This document shows, piece after piece, positions 34,619-44,731 of a stretch of DNA of 64,000 nt (positions are counted from its first letter, which is position 1; every line of letters begins with the position of its first letter). The notes below the pieces were generated by a model. It ran no database searches. It saw only the letters and a program-made list of their open reading frames with translations, and had not been told where the DNA came from. The position numbers and the translations under genes are program-made. Origin of the DNA: Thermohalobaculum sp039030915 (GTDB lineage: Bacteria > Pseudomonadota > Alphaproteobacteria > Rhodobacterales > Rhodobacteraceae); assembly GCA_039030915.1 (NCBI GenBank), contig JBCCDG010000006.1, forward strand, positions 10,276 through 74,275, in the 5' to 3' direction.

Positions 34619-35602
34619 TCACTCGGCTGCAGGAGCGTTCAGGAGATCGTCGTTCCGGAACGCGCCGGCAGGCGGACCGGGCTCGGTCACCGTCACCTCC
34701 GCCCCCTCGCGCAGCTCCGCCACGACAGCGCGCTGCGCTTCGACGACCAGCTCCTGCGCGATATCGCTCGCGACGTCGTCGAAGGCCGGTGCCGGACGCT
34801 CCCGCTTGTCGACCACCTTGATGACGTGCCAGCCGAACTGGGTCTCGACCGGGCCGCCCACGGCGCCGGGCTCGATCTCGAAGGCGGCTTCGGCAAAGGG
34901 GCCGACCATGTCCTCCTTCACGAAATAGCCCAGATCCCCGCCCCGCTGGGCCGTGCCGTCCGTGCCGTGCTCGGCCGCCAGCGCCGCGAAATCCGCCCCG
35001 CCGTCAAGCTCCTCGCGCAGCTCCTGCGCCTGCTCCTCGCTCTCGACCAGGATATGCGAAGCGCGCACCTCCTCGGGCGGCTCGGCCTCGGCGTAGCGCT
35101 TTTCGTACTCGGCGCGCACGGCGTCCTCGTTCACGCGCTCCTCGACCGCGGCGCGCATATAGGCCTCGGCCAGCACCGCGCGCATCTGGTTCTCGAGCTG
35201 GAACTGTACCGACTGACGCTCGTCGATGCCCGCTTCCAGCGCCTTGTCGGCCAGCAGCGTCTGGTCGATGAGCTGATCGATCAGCCCGCGGCCCAGGATC
35301 TCGTCCGGCAGCTGCTGATACTGCGCCGGCAGCCCGCGGCGAAGCGTGATCACATCGCCCAGCCGGATCGACTTCTCGCCGACCGTCGCCACCACGTCGA
35401 GCGCCGAGGCCTCGGGCGCTTCGGTATCGGTCCCGGCCTGCGCCTCCGCCGCGCCGTCCGCCGCTTCCCCGGCCGCGGCATCGCCGCCCATGGTATCCTG
35501 CGCGGCCGCGAAGCCGGCCGGGATCAGCCCGGCGATCAGGAGCGCGTAGAGCGCGGTACGAGCCTTCATGCCCGGCTTCAGCGGTGTCGTTTCGGTGCTC
35601 AA
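34619..35602 (-). CDS. Periplasmic parvulin-type peptidyl-prolyl isomerase
   Basis: The product is a secreted foldase of the SurA/PrsA type. A signal peptide (ALYALLIAGLIPAGFAAAQ) is followed by a Glu/Ala-rich linker, a SurA-like N-terminal helical region, and one parvulin domain beginning at VRASHILVESEEQ and running through GDLGYF to QFGWHVIKV. It helps outer-membrane and secreted proteins fold. The TTG at 35602 is chosen as the start because GAGGAGG lies seven bases upstream; the ATG at 35569 starts just before the signal core but has no ribosome site. Its position between secA (divergent) and argJ-mutT is a conserved Rhodobacterales arrangement. Confidence 0.88.
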   Translation of the reverse strand: MSTETTPLKPGMKARTALYALLIAGLIPAGFAAAQDTMGGDAAAGEAADGAAEAQAGTDTEAPEASALDVVATVGEKSIRLGDVITLRRGLPAQYQQLPDEILGRGLIDQLIDQTLLADKALEAGIDERQSVQFQLENQMRAVLAEAYMRAAVEERVNEDAVRAEYEKRYAEAEPPEEVRASHILVESEEQAQELREELDGGADFAALAAEHGTDGTAQRGGDLGYFVKEDMVGPFAEAAFEIEPGAVGGPVETQFGWHVIKVVDKRERPAPAFDDVASDIAQELVVEAQRAVVAELREGAEVTVTEPGPPAGAFRNDDLLNAPAAE

Positions 35603-35874
35603 GGCATCCTCCTCATGGGCGCCGCCGGACCGCACGCCGCCCTGAGGCCGCGTTGACAGCCTTGGGGCCGCCCAATACATCCCCGATGTCGCGGCGGGCG
35701 GGGGTGCCCAAGTCCGCGCGTGTGGCGGAGACTTAGCGGCTACCGCAGCGGGAGGGCAAGCGCAGGCGCGCGTCGGCGCGAAGCGCTGGGACGCCATCCC
35801 CCGTAGCGGCAGAATGGCAACGCCGGCGGCGCGCCGACCGGCTCCCGACACGACCCTCGGGCATTACACGGGAT

Positions 35875-38814
35875 ATGTTCATGATCGGTTTTGGCGGTAT
35901 CGCGAAGCGCCTCTTCGGGACGACCAACGACCGCAAGGTCAAGGCCATGCGCAGTCGCGTGGCAGAGGTGAATGCGCTCGAGGAGGAGTTCCAGCGGCTC
36001 ACGGACGATCAGATCCGCGCGAAGACTGCGGAGTTCAGGGAGCGCCACGCCAACGGCGAAAGCCTCGACGACCTCCTACCCGAAGCCTTCGCGAATGTGC
36101 GCGAGGCGGCGCGGCGCGCCCTCGGCCTGCGCCCCTTCGACGTGCAGATCATCGGCGGCATGGTCCTCCACGAGGGCAAGATCAGCGAGATGAAGACGGG
36201 CGAGGGCAAGACGCTCGTCGCCACCATGCCGGTATATCTCAACGCGCTCACGGGGCGCGGCGTCCATGTCGTCACCGTCAACGACTATCTCGCCCGCCGC
36301 GATGCGGAGTGGATGGGCAAGGTCTACAAGTTCCTCGGCCTCACTACCGGCGTCGTGGTGCCCGGCCTCGACGATGCGGCGCGCAAGGAAGCCTATGCCT
36401 GCGACGTGACCTACGCGACGAACAATGAGCTCGGCTTCGATTACCTGCGCGACAACATGAAGTTCCGGCTCGAGGACATGGCCCAGCGCGGCCATGCCTA
36501 CGCCATCGTGGACGAGGTCGACTCGATCCTCGTCGATGAGGCGCGCACGCCGTTGATCATCTCGGGCCCCGTCGAGGAGAAGGCCGAGCTCTACAATGCC
36601 TGCGACGAGGTGATCCCGCTTCTCGAGGAGAGCGACTACGAGCTCGACGAGAAGCAACGCGCCGTCACGCTCACGGATGACGGCAACGAGACGGTCGAGC
36701 GCATCATGCTCGAGCGCGGCATGCTGGCGGAGGGGCAGTCGCTCTACGATCCGCAATCGGTCAGCCTGGTGCACCACGTCAACCAGGCGCTGCGAGCCCA
36801 CAAGCTCTTCCAGAAGGACAAGGACTACATCGTCAAGTCCGACAAGGTCGTGATCATCGACGAGTTCACGGGCCGCATGATGGAGGGCCGGCGCTACGGC
36901 GACGGGCTGCATCAGGCGCTCGAGGCGAAGGAGCGCGTGGCGATCCAGCCCGAGAACCAGACGCTCGCGAGCGTCACCTTCCAGAACTACTTCCGGCTCT
37001 ACGACAAGCTGGCCGGCATGACCGGTACGGCGTTGACGGAGGCGGAGGAATTTCAGTCGATCTACGGGCTCGACGTGCTCGAGATCCCGACGAACCTGCC
37101 GATCGCGCGCCAGGACGACGACGACCAAGTGTATCGCACCGCCGGGGAGAAGGCATCGGCGATCGTCGAGGCGATTGCCGACGCGGTGCGCCGCGGCCAG
37201 CCGGTTCTTGTGGGCACGACCTCGATCGAGAAGTCCGAGCAGCTTTCGGCGATGCTGAGGGATGCCGGCCTGCTGCGCTCCATCGCCGAGCGGCTGAAAG
37301 CGGAGAGGACACGGATTTCCGAGGCCAAGCCGGCCGAGCGGGAGCGCATGGCGGAACGGGCGGACTATCTCGACAGCCTGATCAGCTATCTCGGTGAGCT
37401 TGCGACTACCGGCGGCATCCCCCACCAGGTGCTCAACGCCCGCTACCACGAGCAGGAGGCGCAGATCGTCGCCCAGGCGGGGCGTCCCGGCACCGTGACC
37501 ATCGCGACCAATATGGCGGGACGCGGCACCGACATTAAGCTTGGCGGCAATGCCGAGATGATGATCGACGCGGCCACGGCGGCGGCGCCCGAGGAACAGC
37601 ACGCAGAGATCGCCGCTCGCATCGAGGCGGAGGTCGAGGCCGGCAAGCAGAAGGCGCTGGAAGCGGGCGGTCTCTGGGTCATCGCGACCGAGCGGCACGA
37701 GAGCCGGCGCATCGACAACCAGCTCCGCGGCCGCTCGGGCCGTCAGGGCGACCCCGGGCGCTCCTCCTTCTTCCTCAGTCTGCAGGACGATCTCATGCGC
37801 ATCTTCGGGTCGGACAGACTCGATTCGATGCTGCAGCGTCTCGGGCTGGAGGAGGGCGAGGCAATCGTCCATCCGTGGGTCAACAAGGCCATCGAGAAGG
37901 CGCAGGGCAAGGTCGAGGCGCGCAACTTCGACATGCGCAAGAACCTGCTCAAGTTCGACGACGTGATGAACGACCAGCGCAAGACGATCTTCGAGCAGCG
38001 CCGCGAGGTGATGGAGGCCGAGGATCTGTCGGAGACGGTGAGCGACATGCGCCACACAGTCATCGACGAGATGGTCGCCCGCCACATCCCCAAGAAGGCC
38101 TATGCCGATCAGTGGGATACCGAGGGGCTGGAGAAGGAGGCCCAGGACGTCCTGGTGACAGATCTGCCCGTCGCCGCCTGGGCGGCCGAGGAGGGCGTGG
38201 ACGACGAGACGCTGCTCGAGCGCCTGACCGAGTATGCGGACGGCGTGATGGCCAAGAAGGAGGAGCAGATCGGCGGGGAGACGATGCGCCAGATCGAGAA
38301 GCAGATCCTCCTGCAGATCCTCGATCACCACTGGCGCGAGCATCTCGTCATGCTCGAACAGCTCCGTTCAGTGATCGGCCTGCGCGGCTATGCGCAGCGC
38401 GATCCGCTCAATGAGTACAAGTCCGAAGCGTTCCAGCTCTTCGAATCGCTGCTCGCGCGCCTCAGAACGGATGTGACGCGCCAGCTGATGGCCGTCCGCC
38501 TTGTGACGCCGGAGGAGCAGGCGGAGCGGGAGCGGCTGATGCGCGAAGCGGCCGAGCGTCTGCGCCGGCAGGCGCAGGAAGCCTCGGCCGCCGCGGCGCT
38601 CGGGGCGGAGGCGCTGGCTGGCGCATCGGATCCGGGCGCGCCCATGCACCCCCGCTCGACGCCCGCGCCGATGCTGATGGAAGCGCCGCAGAGTGTCGAC
38701 GTCATGGAGCGCGACCCTGAGAACCCGGAGACCTGGGGCAAGATCGGTCGCAACGAGGCCTGTCCCTGCGGCTCGGGAAAGAAGTACAAGCACTGTCACG
38801 GTCGTCTGACTTGA
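35875..38814 (+). CDS. secA: Preprotein translocase ATPase SecA
   Basis: The 979-residue motor drives Sec-dependent export through SecYEG. Walker A is MKTGEGKT near residue 105, the DEAD-type box is VDEVDSILVDEARTPL, and NMAGRGTDI and GRSGRQGDPG mark the second helicase lobe. The C-terminus ends in the zinc-binding SEC-C motif CPCGSGKKYKHCH, which contacts SecB and lipids. ATG at 35875 or 35881 could be the start; homologues favour MIGFGGIAKR from 35881. It is divergent from the parvulin gene, a functional neighbour in secretion. Confidence 0.97.
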   Translation: MFMIGFGGIAKRLFGTTNDRKVKAMRSRVAEVNALEEEFQRLTDDQIRAKTAEFRERHANGESLDDLLPEAFANVREAARRALGLRPFDVQIIGGMVLHEGKISEMKTGEGKTLVATMPVYLNALTGRGVHVVTVNDYLARRDAEWMGKVYKFLGLTTGVVVPGLDDAARKEAYACDVTYATNNELGFDYLRDNMKFRLEDMAQRGHAYAIVDEVDSILVDEARTPLIISGPVEEKAELYNACDEVIPLLEESDYELDEKQRAVTLTDDGNETVERIMLERGMLAEGQSLYDPQSVSLVHHVNQALRAHKLFQKDKDYIVKSDKVVIIDEFTGRMMEGRRYGDGLHQALEAKERVAIQPENQTLASVTFQNYFRLYDKLAGMTGTALTEAEEFQSIYGLDVLEIPTNLPIARQDDDDQVYRTAGEKASAIVEAIADAVRRGQPVLVGTTSIEKSEQLSAMLRDAGLLRSIAERLKAERTRISEAKPAERERMAERADYLDSLISYLGELATTGGIPHQVLNARYHEQEAQIVAQAGRPGTVTIATNMAGRGTDIKLGGNAEMMIDAATAAAPEEQHAEIAARIEAEVEAGKQKALEAGGLWVIATERHESRRIDNQLRGRSGRQGDPGRSSFFLSLQDDLMRIFGSDRLDSMLQRLGLEEGEAIVHPWVNKAIEKAQGKVEARNFDMRKNLLKFDDVMNDQRKTIFEQRREVMEAEDLSETVSDMRHTVIDEMVARHIPKKAYADQWDTEGLEKEAQDVLVTDLPVAAWAAEEGVDDETLLERLTEYADGVMAKKEEQIGGETMRQIEKQILLQILDHHWREHLVMLEQLRSVIGLRGYAQRDPLNEYKSEAFQLFESLLARLRTDVTRQLMAVRLVTPEEQAERERLMREAAERLRRQAQEASAAAALGAEALAGASDPGAPMHPRSTPAPMLMEAPQSVDVMERDPENPETWGKIGRNEACPCGSGKKYKHCHGRLT

Positions 38815-39116
38815 CGCGCGGTGCACGCCAGGGCCGGCGGCGATGCAGCATCCCGATGACGCTCGCGCCTCCTAGCGCCCCCTCTCACGACAGGTTACGG
38901 CGAGACACCCGAACAAGGCGGTAACGGTAAGGCCCTCACGCCGCAGCCCGTTGCGCGCCGGTGTCGGCAAGCGTTCGGCAGGTTTTCACCTCTCACGATG
39001 CACTTCGACCCAGAAGTGGGCGACAGCCTGGACCGCATCTCCTGGCCGTCAGACGTCATTACGCTTCACAAACGGCACCAAGCCTGCTCCTTTCCGCCCG
39101 CCAGCGGGAGGGGAGC
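38815..39116. other. Intergenic region between secA and the glycosyltransferase
   Basis: About 300 bases without a convincing gene. A GGTTACGGCGAG / GGCGGTAACGGTAAGG stretch at 38892-38935 contains GTTAC/GGTAAC elements that could form part of a promoter or operator. No T-run terminator is seen after secA. Confidence 0.4.
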
Positions 39117-40376
39117 ATGGACAAGACCACGGGCATCCGCATCGCGGGGCGCTACACGCTCTTCACACACATTCCGGTCTGGCAAGGCGCGGACGGGCGC
39201 ATCCACACGGACGCACTGTGGCAGCGCGACCTCGAGGCGCATCTCACCTACCTCCCCGGCTTCCACCTCTGCTGTCCTGTGGTCGACGGACCCGATCCGG
39301 GCGCGGATACGGCGCCTGTCGATGGGCTTGCCCCCGAACAGGTGCAGCCCCTCCGGCGAGACGGCGGCTGGGGCTCGGTCCTCGCCAACCTCCTGCCGAA
39401 CGCGCTCGCCATGGCCCGCGCCGTCGCGGGATCGGACATCGTGCATTCGGGAACCGCCGGCTGGGCCTATCCGCATTCCTACCTGATCCTCGCCCTCCGC
39501 CCCTTCCGCCGCTTCCGCTGGATCGTGCTCATGGAAAGCTCCCCTTGGGCTATCGAGGGCGGCGCGGCGGCACGCGGGCGGGCAAGCCTCCGACAGCGTA
39601 TGGGCCACGCCTTTCACGGCTTCATGGTGCGTCGCTGCCTCCGCGCAGCGGATATCCGGATCTTCACGCATGACCGCTACCGACGCGACTACTACGGCGG
39701 GCACGACAGCACACTTGTTGCGCCCGCCGTCTGGGTGGAGGAGCGCCAGCTCGTGGGCGAGGACGCGCTCGAGGCTAGGCTCGGAGCGCGCCGTCAGGAA
39801 CCTGTCCGCCTTCTCGTGCCTGCCCGAATGACGGCGGATAAAGGGCTCGAGACGATCCTCGCCGCCATTGACCTCGCCGGCCCCCGGCTCGCTGCTAGCC
39901 CCGCTGAAATCGACGAAGAGGCATCCCTTGTCGTCGATTTCATTGGCGCGGGCGAGATGGCGCCAGCGGTTGAACGCTTCGCCGCCACGCGCCGGCCCGG
40001 CATCGCCACGCGGTATTACGCCCCACTGCCCTATGGCGCGCCCTTCCTCGACTTCATGGCCGGCTACGACGCCATCGTGCTGGCAAACCGAAGGGCCGAG
40101 CAGCCGCGCATCGTCTATGACGCCTTCGCCCAGGGGCTGCCCTGCCTCACCTCGCGCACGCCGGGCACCGAGGGCATCGTGACCGAGGGGGCAACGGGGC
40201 GCTTCTTTCCGATCGACGATGCAGACGCACTCGCGACCCTCCTTGTCGAGGCCGCGGCCATGCGTCCGGCCCTGCCAGCCATTGCCCGCGCCGCCCGCGC
40301 CGCGGCCGCTGCCCGAAGTCACGCGGCGATGCATACCGAAAGAGCAACCTTTCTCGCGAAAAACCTCCATCCGTGA
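39117..40376 (+). CDS. Glycosyltransferase, group 1 (GT4-like)
   Basis: The 419-residue protein has the two-Rossmann (GT-B) layout: an N-terminal acceptor half and a nucleotide-sugar half with LLVPARMTADKGLETILAA and the acidic RIVYDAFAQGLPCLTSRTPGTEG motif near residue 345 (the EX7E-like region). Members build exopolysaccharide or lipid-linked sugars at the inner membrane. No polysaccharide cluster surrounds it, so the product is unknown. The ATG at 39117 has GGGAGGGGAG upstream. Confidence 0.82.
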   Translation: MDKTTGIRIAGRYTLFTHIPVWQGADGRIHTDALWQRDLEAHLTYLPGFHLCCPVVDGPDPGADTAPVDGLAPEQVQPLRRDGGWGSVLANLLPNALAMARAVAGSDIVHSGTAGWAYPHSYLILALRPFRRFRWIVLMESSPWAIEGGAAARGRASLRQRMGHAFHGFMVRRCLRAADIRIFTHDRYRRDYYGGHDSTLVAPAVWVEERQLVGEDALEARLGARRQEPVRLLVPARMTADKGLETILAAIDLAGPRLAASPAEIDEEASLVVDFIGAGEMAPAVERFAATRRPGIATRYYAPLPYGAPFLDFMAGYDAIVLANRRAEQPRIVYDAFAQGLPCLTSRTPGTEGIVTEGATGRFFPIDDADALATLLVEAAAMRPALPAIARAARAAAAARSHAAMHTERATFLAKNLHP

Positions 40377-40516
40377 CGCTCTATCAGGCAATCTGCGTCA
40401 TCTTGCGGCGTGTAGAGCGCTGGACCACAGGGGCCCCCTTGGCTAGTTAGCCAGCAGAGTCGACAGAACCGCAGGCGTCGTCCCCCGGCGCCGACGCCAA
40501 GACCAGGAGTTCAGGC

Positions 40517-41047
40517 ATGGCCGAGACCGAGACCGAACATGACGACGGACGCCGCGACTTTCTCTTTGTCGCCACCGCTGCCACCGGAGCGGTCATCGGC
40601 GGTGCCGCGGTCTGGCCGCTGATCGACCAGATGAACCCGTCGGCGGACGTCCTTGCGCTCGCCACGATCCGCACCAGCATCGCCGACGTAGCGGAGGGCA
40701 GCCAGGTCCGCGTGCTCTGGCAGGGTAAGCCGATCTTCATCCGCCACCGCACACCGGAGGAGATCGAGGCCGCCCGCGATGTTCCGATGTCGGAGCTCAA
40801 GGACCCGCAGCCCGATGCCGAGCGCGCGCTGGATCCGGAAGGCAAGTACCTCGTGATGGTCGGCGTCTGCACCCATCTCGGCTGCGTGCCGCTGGGCGAC
40901 GGCGCGGGGGATTACAACGGCTGGTTCTGCCCCTGCCACGGTTCGCATTACGACACCTCGGGCCGCATCCGGAAAGGCCCGGCCCCGAGCAATCTCGTGG
41001 TGCCGCAGGTGACCATGATCGACGACACCACCATAGAAATCGGCTGA
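40517..41047 (+). CDS. petA: Ubiquinol-cytochrome c reductase, Rieske iron-sulphur subunit
   Basis: The 176-residue subunit carries the [2Fe-2S] cluster that takes the first electron from ubiquinol in the bc1 complex. Ligands are Cys118/His120 (CTHLGC) and Cys138/His141 (CPCHGS); Cys123 and Cys140 form the disulphide. The N-terminus has a twin-arginine-like signal (GRRDFL) and one membrane anchor (about 17-36) for Tat export of the folded domain. It is the first gene of petABC. Confidence 0.97.
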   Translation: MAETETEHDDGRRDFLFVATAATGAVIGGAAVWPLIDQMNPSADVLALATIRTSIADVAEGSQVRVLWQGKPIFIRHRTPEEIEAARDVPMSELKDPQPDAERALDPEGKYLVMVGVCTHLGCVPLGDGAGDYNGWFCPCHGSHYDTSGRIRKGPAPSNLVVPQVTMIDDTTIEIG

Positions 41048-41061
41048 GGAGGAACGTTCAT

Positions 41062-42456
41062 ATGTCCGGTATCCCGCAGGACCACTACGAGCCGAAAACC
41101 TCGGCCGAGAAGTGGATCGACGACCGCCTGCCAATCGTCCGCCTGGCGTTCGACTTCATCGCCTTCCCGACGCCGAAGAACCTCAACTGGATGTGGATCT
41201 GGGGCGTGATGCTCACGATCTTCCTCGTGATCCAGATCGTGACCGGCATCGTGCTGGTGATGCACTACACCGCGCATGTGGATCATGCCTTCGCATCGGT
41301 CGAGCACATCATGCGCAATGTGAACGGCGGCTGGTTGATCCGCTACATCCACATGAACGGCGCCTCCTTCTTCTTCATCGCCGTCTATGCCCACATCTTC
41401 CGCTCGCTCTACTACGGCTCCTACAAGGCGCCGCGGGAAATCACGTGGATCATCGGCATCCTGATCTACCTGCTGATGATGGGCACTGCCTTCATGGGCT
41501 ACGTGCTCCCCTGGGGTCAGATGTCCTTCTGGGGCGCGACCGTGATCACCGGCCTCTTCTCGGCCCTGCCGCTGATCGGCGAGCCGCTGCAGACCTGGCT
41601 GGTGGGCGGCCCGGCCGTCGACAACGCCACGCTGACGCGCTTCTTCTCGCTCCACTACCTGATGCCGTTCATGATCCTCGGCCTCACGGTCGTGCATATC
41701 TGGGCCTTCCACACCACGGGCAACAACAACCCGGACGGTGTGCCGATCCGCAAGACGGACGTGGAGACGACGAAGCGCGACACCGTGCCCTTCCACCCGT
41801 TCTACACGATCAAGGACATGTACGCGCTGGTGCTGTTCCTGATCCTGTTCGTGGTGATGGTCTTCTTCATGCCGAACTACCTCGGCCACCCGGACAACTA
41901 CATCGAGGCGAACCCGCTGGTCACGCCAGCGCATATCGTGCCCGAATGGTACTTCCTGCCGTTCTACGCGATGCTCCGCGCGGTCGATTTCGACATCCTC
42001 TTCATCGACTCGAAGCTTGGCGGCGTGCTGGCGATGTTCGGCTCGATCGTGATCATGGCGCTCGCGCCTTGGCTCGACACCAGCCGCGTCCGGTCGGGCC
42101 GCTATCGCCCGATGTTCAAGATCTACTTCTGGATCCTCGTGGTGGACTTCTTCGTCCTCATGTGGGCGGGCGGCCAGCCGGCCGAGGGCCTGGTGCCGAC
42201 GATCTCACTGATCGGCACGATCTACTGGTTCGCCTACTTCCTGGTGATCCTGCCGGTGCTCGGCATCCTCGAAACGCCGGACCCGCAGCCCAATACGGTC
42301 GAGGAAGCCTACAAGAACGAGCACCCGGAAGCGCCGGCCATCGGCCATAACGGTGGCTTCATCGTCGGCACGGGCTCGGGCCAGACCGCGGGCGTCGGCC
42401 CCACCTTCGGCAACGGGTCGGCTGGCTCCGCCGGCTCCGCCACGCCGGCCGAATGA
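41062..42456 (+). CDS. petB: Ubiquinol-cytochrome c reductase, cytochrome b
   Basis: The 464-residue subunit holds both b haems and the two quinone sites. Eight membrane segments are visible, with the haem histidines in the second and fourth (VMHYTAHVDHAF and the H in SLHYLMPF...VVHIWAFHTTG), GYVLPWGQMSFWGATV lining the Qo site and the PEWYF motif. The length is that of fused bacterial cytochrome b. The last 40 residues are a Gly/Ser/Ala-rich tail, longer than usual. It lies 14 bases downstream of petA with GAGGA before its ATG. Confidence 0.98.
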   Translation: MSGIPQDHYEPKTSAEKWIDDRLPIVRLAFDFIAFPTPKNLNWMWIWGVMLTIFLVIQIVTGIVLVMHYTAHVDHAFASVEHIMRNVNGGWLIRYIHMNGASFFFIAVYAHIFRSLYYGSYKAPREITWIIGILIYLLMMGTAFMGYVLPWGQMSFWGATVITGLFSALPLIGEPLQTWLVGGPAVDNATLTRFFSLHYLMPFMILGLTVVHIWAFHTTGNNNPDGVPIRKTDVETTKRDTVPFHPFYTIKDMYALVLFLILFVVMVFFMPNYLGHPDNYIEANPLVTPAHIVPEWYFLPFYAMLRAVDFDILFIDSKLGGVLAMFGSIVIMALAPWLDTSRVRSGRYRPMFKIYFWILVVDFFVLMWAGGQPAEGLVPTISLIGTIYWFAYFLVILPVLGILETPDPQPNTVEEAYKNEHPEAPAIGHNGGFIVGTGSGQTAGVGPTFGNGSAGSAGSATPAE

Positions 42457-42482
42457 GCGCTGAGACAAGGAGAGAACCAGTG

Positions 42483-43298
42483 ATGTTCCGCACGTTCCTA
42501 GGCGCCCTCGCCCTTGCCGTCGCCCTCCCGGGGGCGGCCGTCGCCGCTGGCGCGGGTGGCGAGGTCGAGGACCACAACTTCAGCTTCGAGGGCCCCTTCG
42601 GCTCCTATGACCGCTTCCAGCTTCAGCGCGGCTTCCAAGTCTACCAGAACGTCTGCTCGGGCTGTCATGGAATGCAGTACGTGTCCTTCCGCGCGCTCGG
42701 GGAGCCGGGGGGTCCCGAGTTTCCGGAGGAACAGGTCCGCGCCATCGCGGCGCAGTACATGGTGGAGGATCCGCAGACCGGCGAGATGCGCGAGGGCAAG
42801 CCCTCGGACAACTTCCCGGTCAACGACGCGGTCGGCGCGCCCGACATGTCGCTGCTTGCCAAGGCCCGGGCTGGCTTCCACGGCCCGTACGGCACCGGCA
42901 TAAGCCAGCTCGTGAACGGCATCGGTGGGCCGGAATACATCCGCGCGCTGCTCCTCGGATACACTGGCGAGGAGGTCGAGCAGGCCGGCACCATCCTCTA
43001 CGAGAACACGGTGATGCCGGGCGGGCTCATCAACATGGCGCCGCCCCTCTATGGCGACGACGTGGAGTACCAGGTCTTCGGCGAGGGAGCGGAGGACGCG
43101 TCCTACACCCCGCCCGAGCCCACGATGGAGCAGGAGGCAGCGGATGTTGCCGCCTTCCTGATGTGGGCCGCCGAGCCCAAGCTCGTCGAGCGCAAGGAGG
43201 CGGGGGTTCGCAACCTCCTCATGCTGATCGTGCTCGCGGTGCTGCTCTACTTCACCAACAAGCAGATCTGGGCCGCAGTGAAGGGCAAGGAGCACTGA
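42483..43298 (+). CDS. petC: Ubiquinol-cytochrome c reductase, cytochrome c1
   Basis: The 271-residue subunit passes electrons from the Rieske centre to soluble cytochrome c. A signal peptide (cleaved near AVAAG) is followed by the haem site CSGCH (Cys58, Cys61, His62); the methionine ligand lies in the later MPGGLINMAPP region, and a C-terminal anchor spans about 244-262. An earlier in-frame ATG at 42453 overlaps the petB stop (ATGA), but AAGGAGAG precedes 42483, and the signal peptide starts there. Confidence 0.97.
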   Translation: MFRTFLGALALAVALPGAAVAAGAGGEVEDHNFSFEGPFGSYDRFQLQRGFQVYQNVCSGCHGMQYVSFRALGEPGGPEFPEEQVRAIAAQYMVEDPQTGEMREGKPSDNFPVNDAVGAPDMSLLAKARAGFHGPYGTGISQLVNGIGGPEYIRALLLGYTGEEVEQAGTILYENTVMPGGLINMAPPLYGDDVEYQVFGEGAEDASYTPPEPTMEQEAADVAAFLMWAAEPKLVERKEAGVRNLLMLIVLAVLLYFTNKQIWAAVKGKEH

Positions 43299-43341
43299 GC
43301 GCGCGCTCCTGGCCGGCCCATGCGACGGACAGACCTGAAGA

Positions 43342-43365
43342 CCCCGCCCTCGCGGCGGGGTTTTT
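43342..43365 (+). terminator. Terminator of petABC
   Basis: A perfect 7-bp stem CCCCGCC (43342-43348) / GGCGGGG (43354-43360) is followed directly by TTTTTCTTT, a textbook rho-independent terminator. Confidence 0.92.
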
Positions 43366-43685
43366 CTTTGCCGCAACCGGTGCGCGGACGCACACTGGCC
43401 CCGGACGCCGTTACGGCAAAGCCTCATGGAGCTCGTCATGCCCGCGCACAGGGCCCAGCCATGCATCGGCCCGAGGGCGACGCGGACCCGGGCCGGGCCG
43501 GCGCGACCGCGGCATCGCATCGTGGCGAGCAGTCAGGCCCGCCGGCCGCCGCAATCGGCCTCACGGCGACAGGCCGCGTGGCTTCCCGGGTGCCGGGCAC
43601 GAGCCTGCGCATGACAGGGCTCCGCGGGACCGGGCTGCGATCGCGCACAGGACGGCCCCCGGCCAGCTGTGGCACATGCGATGCG
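43366..43685. other. Intergenic region after petABC
   Basis: About 320 bases. The plus-strand frame of the next gene stays open through this stretch, but its translation is Arg/Gly/Pro-rich and lacks protein character, so I see no gene here. Confidence 0.4.
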
Positions 43686-44165
43686 ATGCCACCCCCAGCC
43701 ACGTGGCGGCGCCCCGTTGCCGTCCTCATCGCGCTCTTCGCCCTCAGCCTCGCGCCGCCCGCGCTGGCGGCGTGGCAGACCCGAGTGCTGATGGATGGTG
43801 CCGTCGTCTCGCAGACCCGTGAGGGGCGGATCGCCGTTCAGCTCTCCTGCCTCGCCGGGGTCGGCCGGCGGCTCCAGCTTACGGTCGCGGCCCGCGGCTT
43901 TCCCCGAGCCATCGCAGAGGACAGCATGGTGACGCTCGCCATCGCGCTCCCCAATGGCCAGACGGTGCACCAGCCCGCCCGCGCCACGATCGATCCCAGC
44001 GGCCGCGCGCTCACCGGCTGGATCGCAGCGACGCCTGCCTTTCTCGACGCCCTCGCCCGCGGCAGCCGGCTGGGCCTGGAGCATCGCGGGAAGACGCTCC
44101 TCGCCACGGCCATGACCGGCACGGCACGCGCGCGGGAGGCGATGCGGGAGCATTGCGGTTTCTGA
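43686..44165 (+). CDS. Secreted protein of unknown function
   Basis: The 159-residue protein has a clear signal peptide (RRPVAVLIALFALSLAPPALA, cleavage after residue 28) and a mature part of beta-rich character (WQTRVLMDGAVVSQTREGRIAVQL..., ending in AREAMREHCGF). Two cysteines are present in the mature part and could pair. I do not recognise the family. ATG at 43686 is chosen because it starts the signal peptide; a second ATG at 43681 is out of frame. Confidence 0.6.
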   Translation: MPPPATWRRPVAVLIALFALSLAPPALAAWQTRVLMDGAVVSQTREGRIAVQLSCLAGVGRRLQLTVAARGFPRAIAEDSMVTLAIALPNGQTVHQPARATIDPSGRALTGWIAATPAFLDALARGSRLGLEHRGKTLLATAMTGTARAREAMREHCGF

Positions 44166-44731
44166 AGAAGCGGCGCCTGAGCGCCCTTCCTGCTTCGCGC
44201 GATCCGGAGCAGCGGGACCTACGTCTGGAATGTCGGGCGGTGGCCGCGGGGATGCTCGAGGCGCCGAGGAGAAGGCCCGGTCGGCGCCGAAAGCGCCGCG
44301 TCCCGCACCCTCGACTGTTAACCGAAACAAGGGCCATCTGCCGGCGCACCCTCCATGCCCGTGGAGATCGCTGAGCCCGGGAGCACCACATGCCCTAGCG
44401 GCACGGGGGGAGATTACCGTACGCGACGGGCCGACGGAGGAGCCACTGAAGGTCCGCCGCACGCTCTCGGCGCGATGTCCCTCGCTCGAAGCCCAGCTCG
44501 CGCAGCTCTCCTCCGCCGCCTCGACGGACACACGACGTTCGAGATCGACGCGTCGATGCGATGGGCCGTCACCGGACAGTCACGCCGCGACCCCAAGGAT
44601 GATCGCGCATCGCTTGTGTTTCTGACGCGGGGCGGGTGGGCCCTCGTGGCACAGACAAGGTCACGGCCGGGGCGGATGCCCCCGCCGTGCCCCGCTGCCT
44701 CGCCGAGAGAGAGGCGGGCCAGATACGCCCT
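44166..44731. other. Gene-free stretch between convergent genes
   Basis: About 565 bases. A plus-strand frame from 44355 runs to 44801 across the end of the minus-strand gene; its middle is somewhat protein-like but it has no ribosome site and overlaps a better gene. Nothing else is seen. Confidence 0.45.

Noticed and set aside
40377..40516. Inverted repeats CGCTCTA / TAGAGCG and GGCTA / TAGCC before petA
   Set aside because: Arms of only 5-7 bases with long spacing are expected by chance; not reported as regulatory sites.
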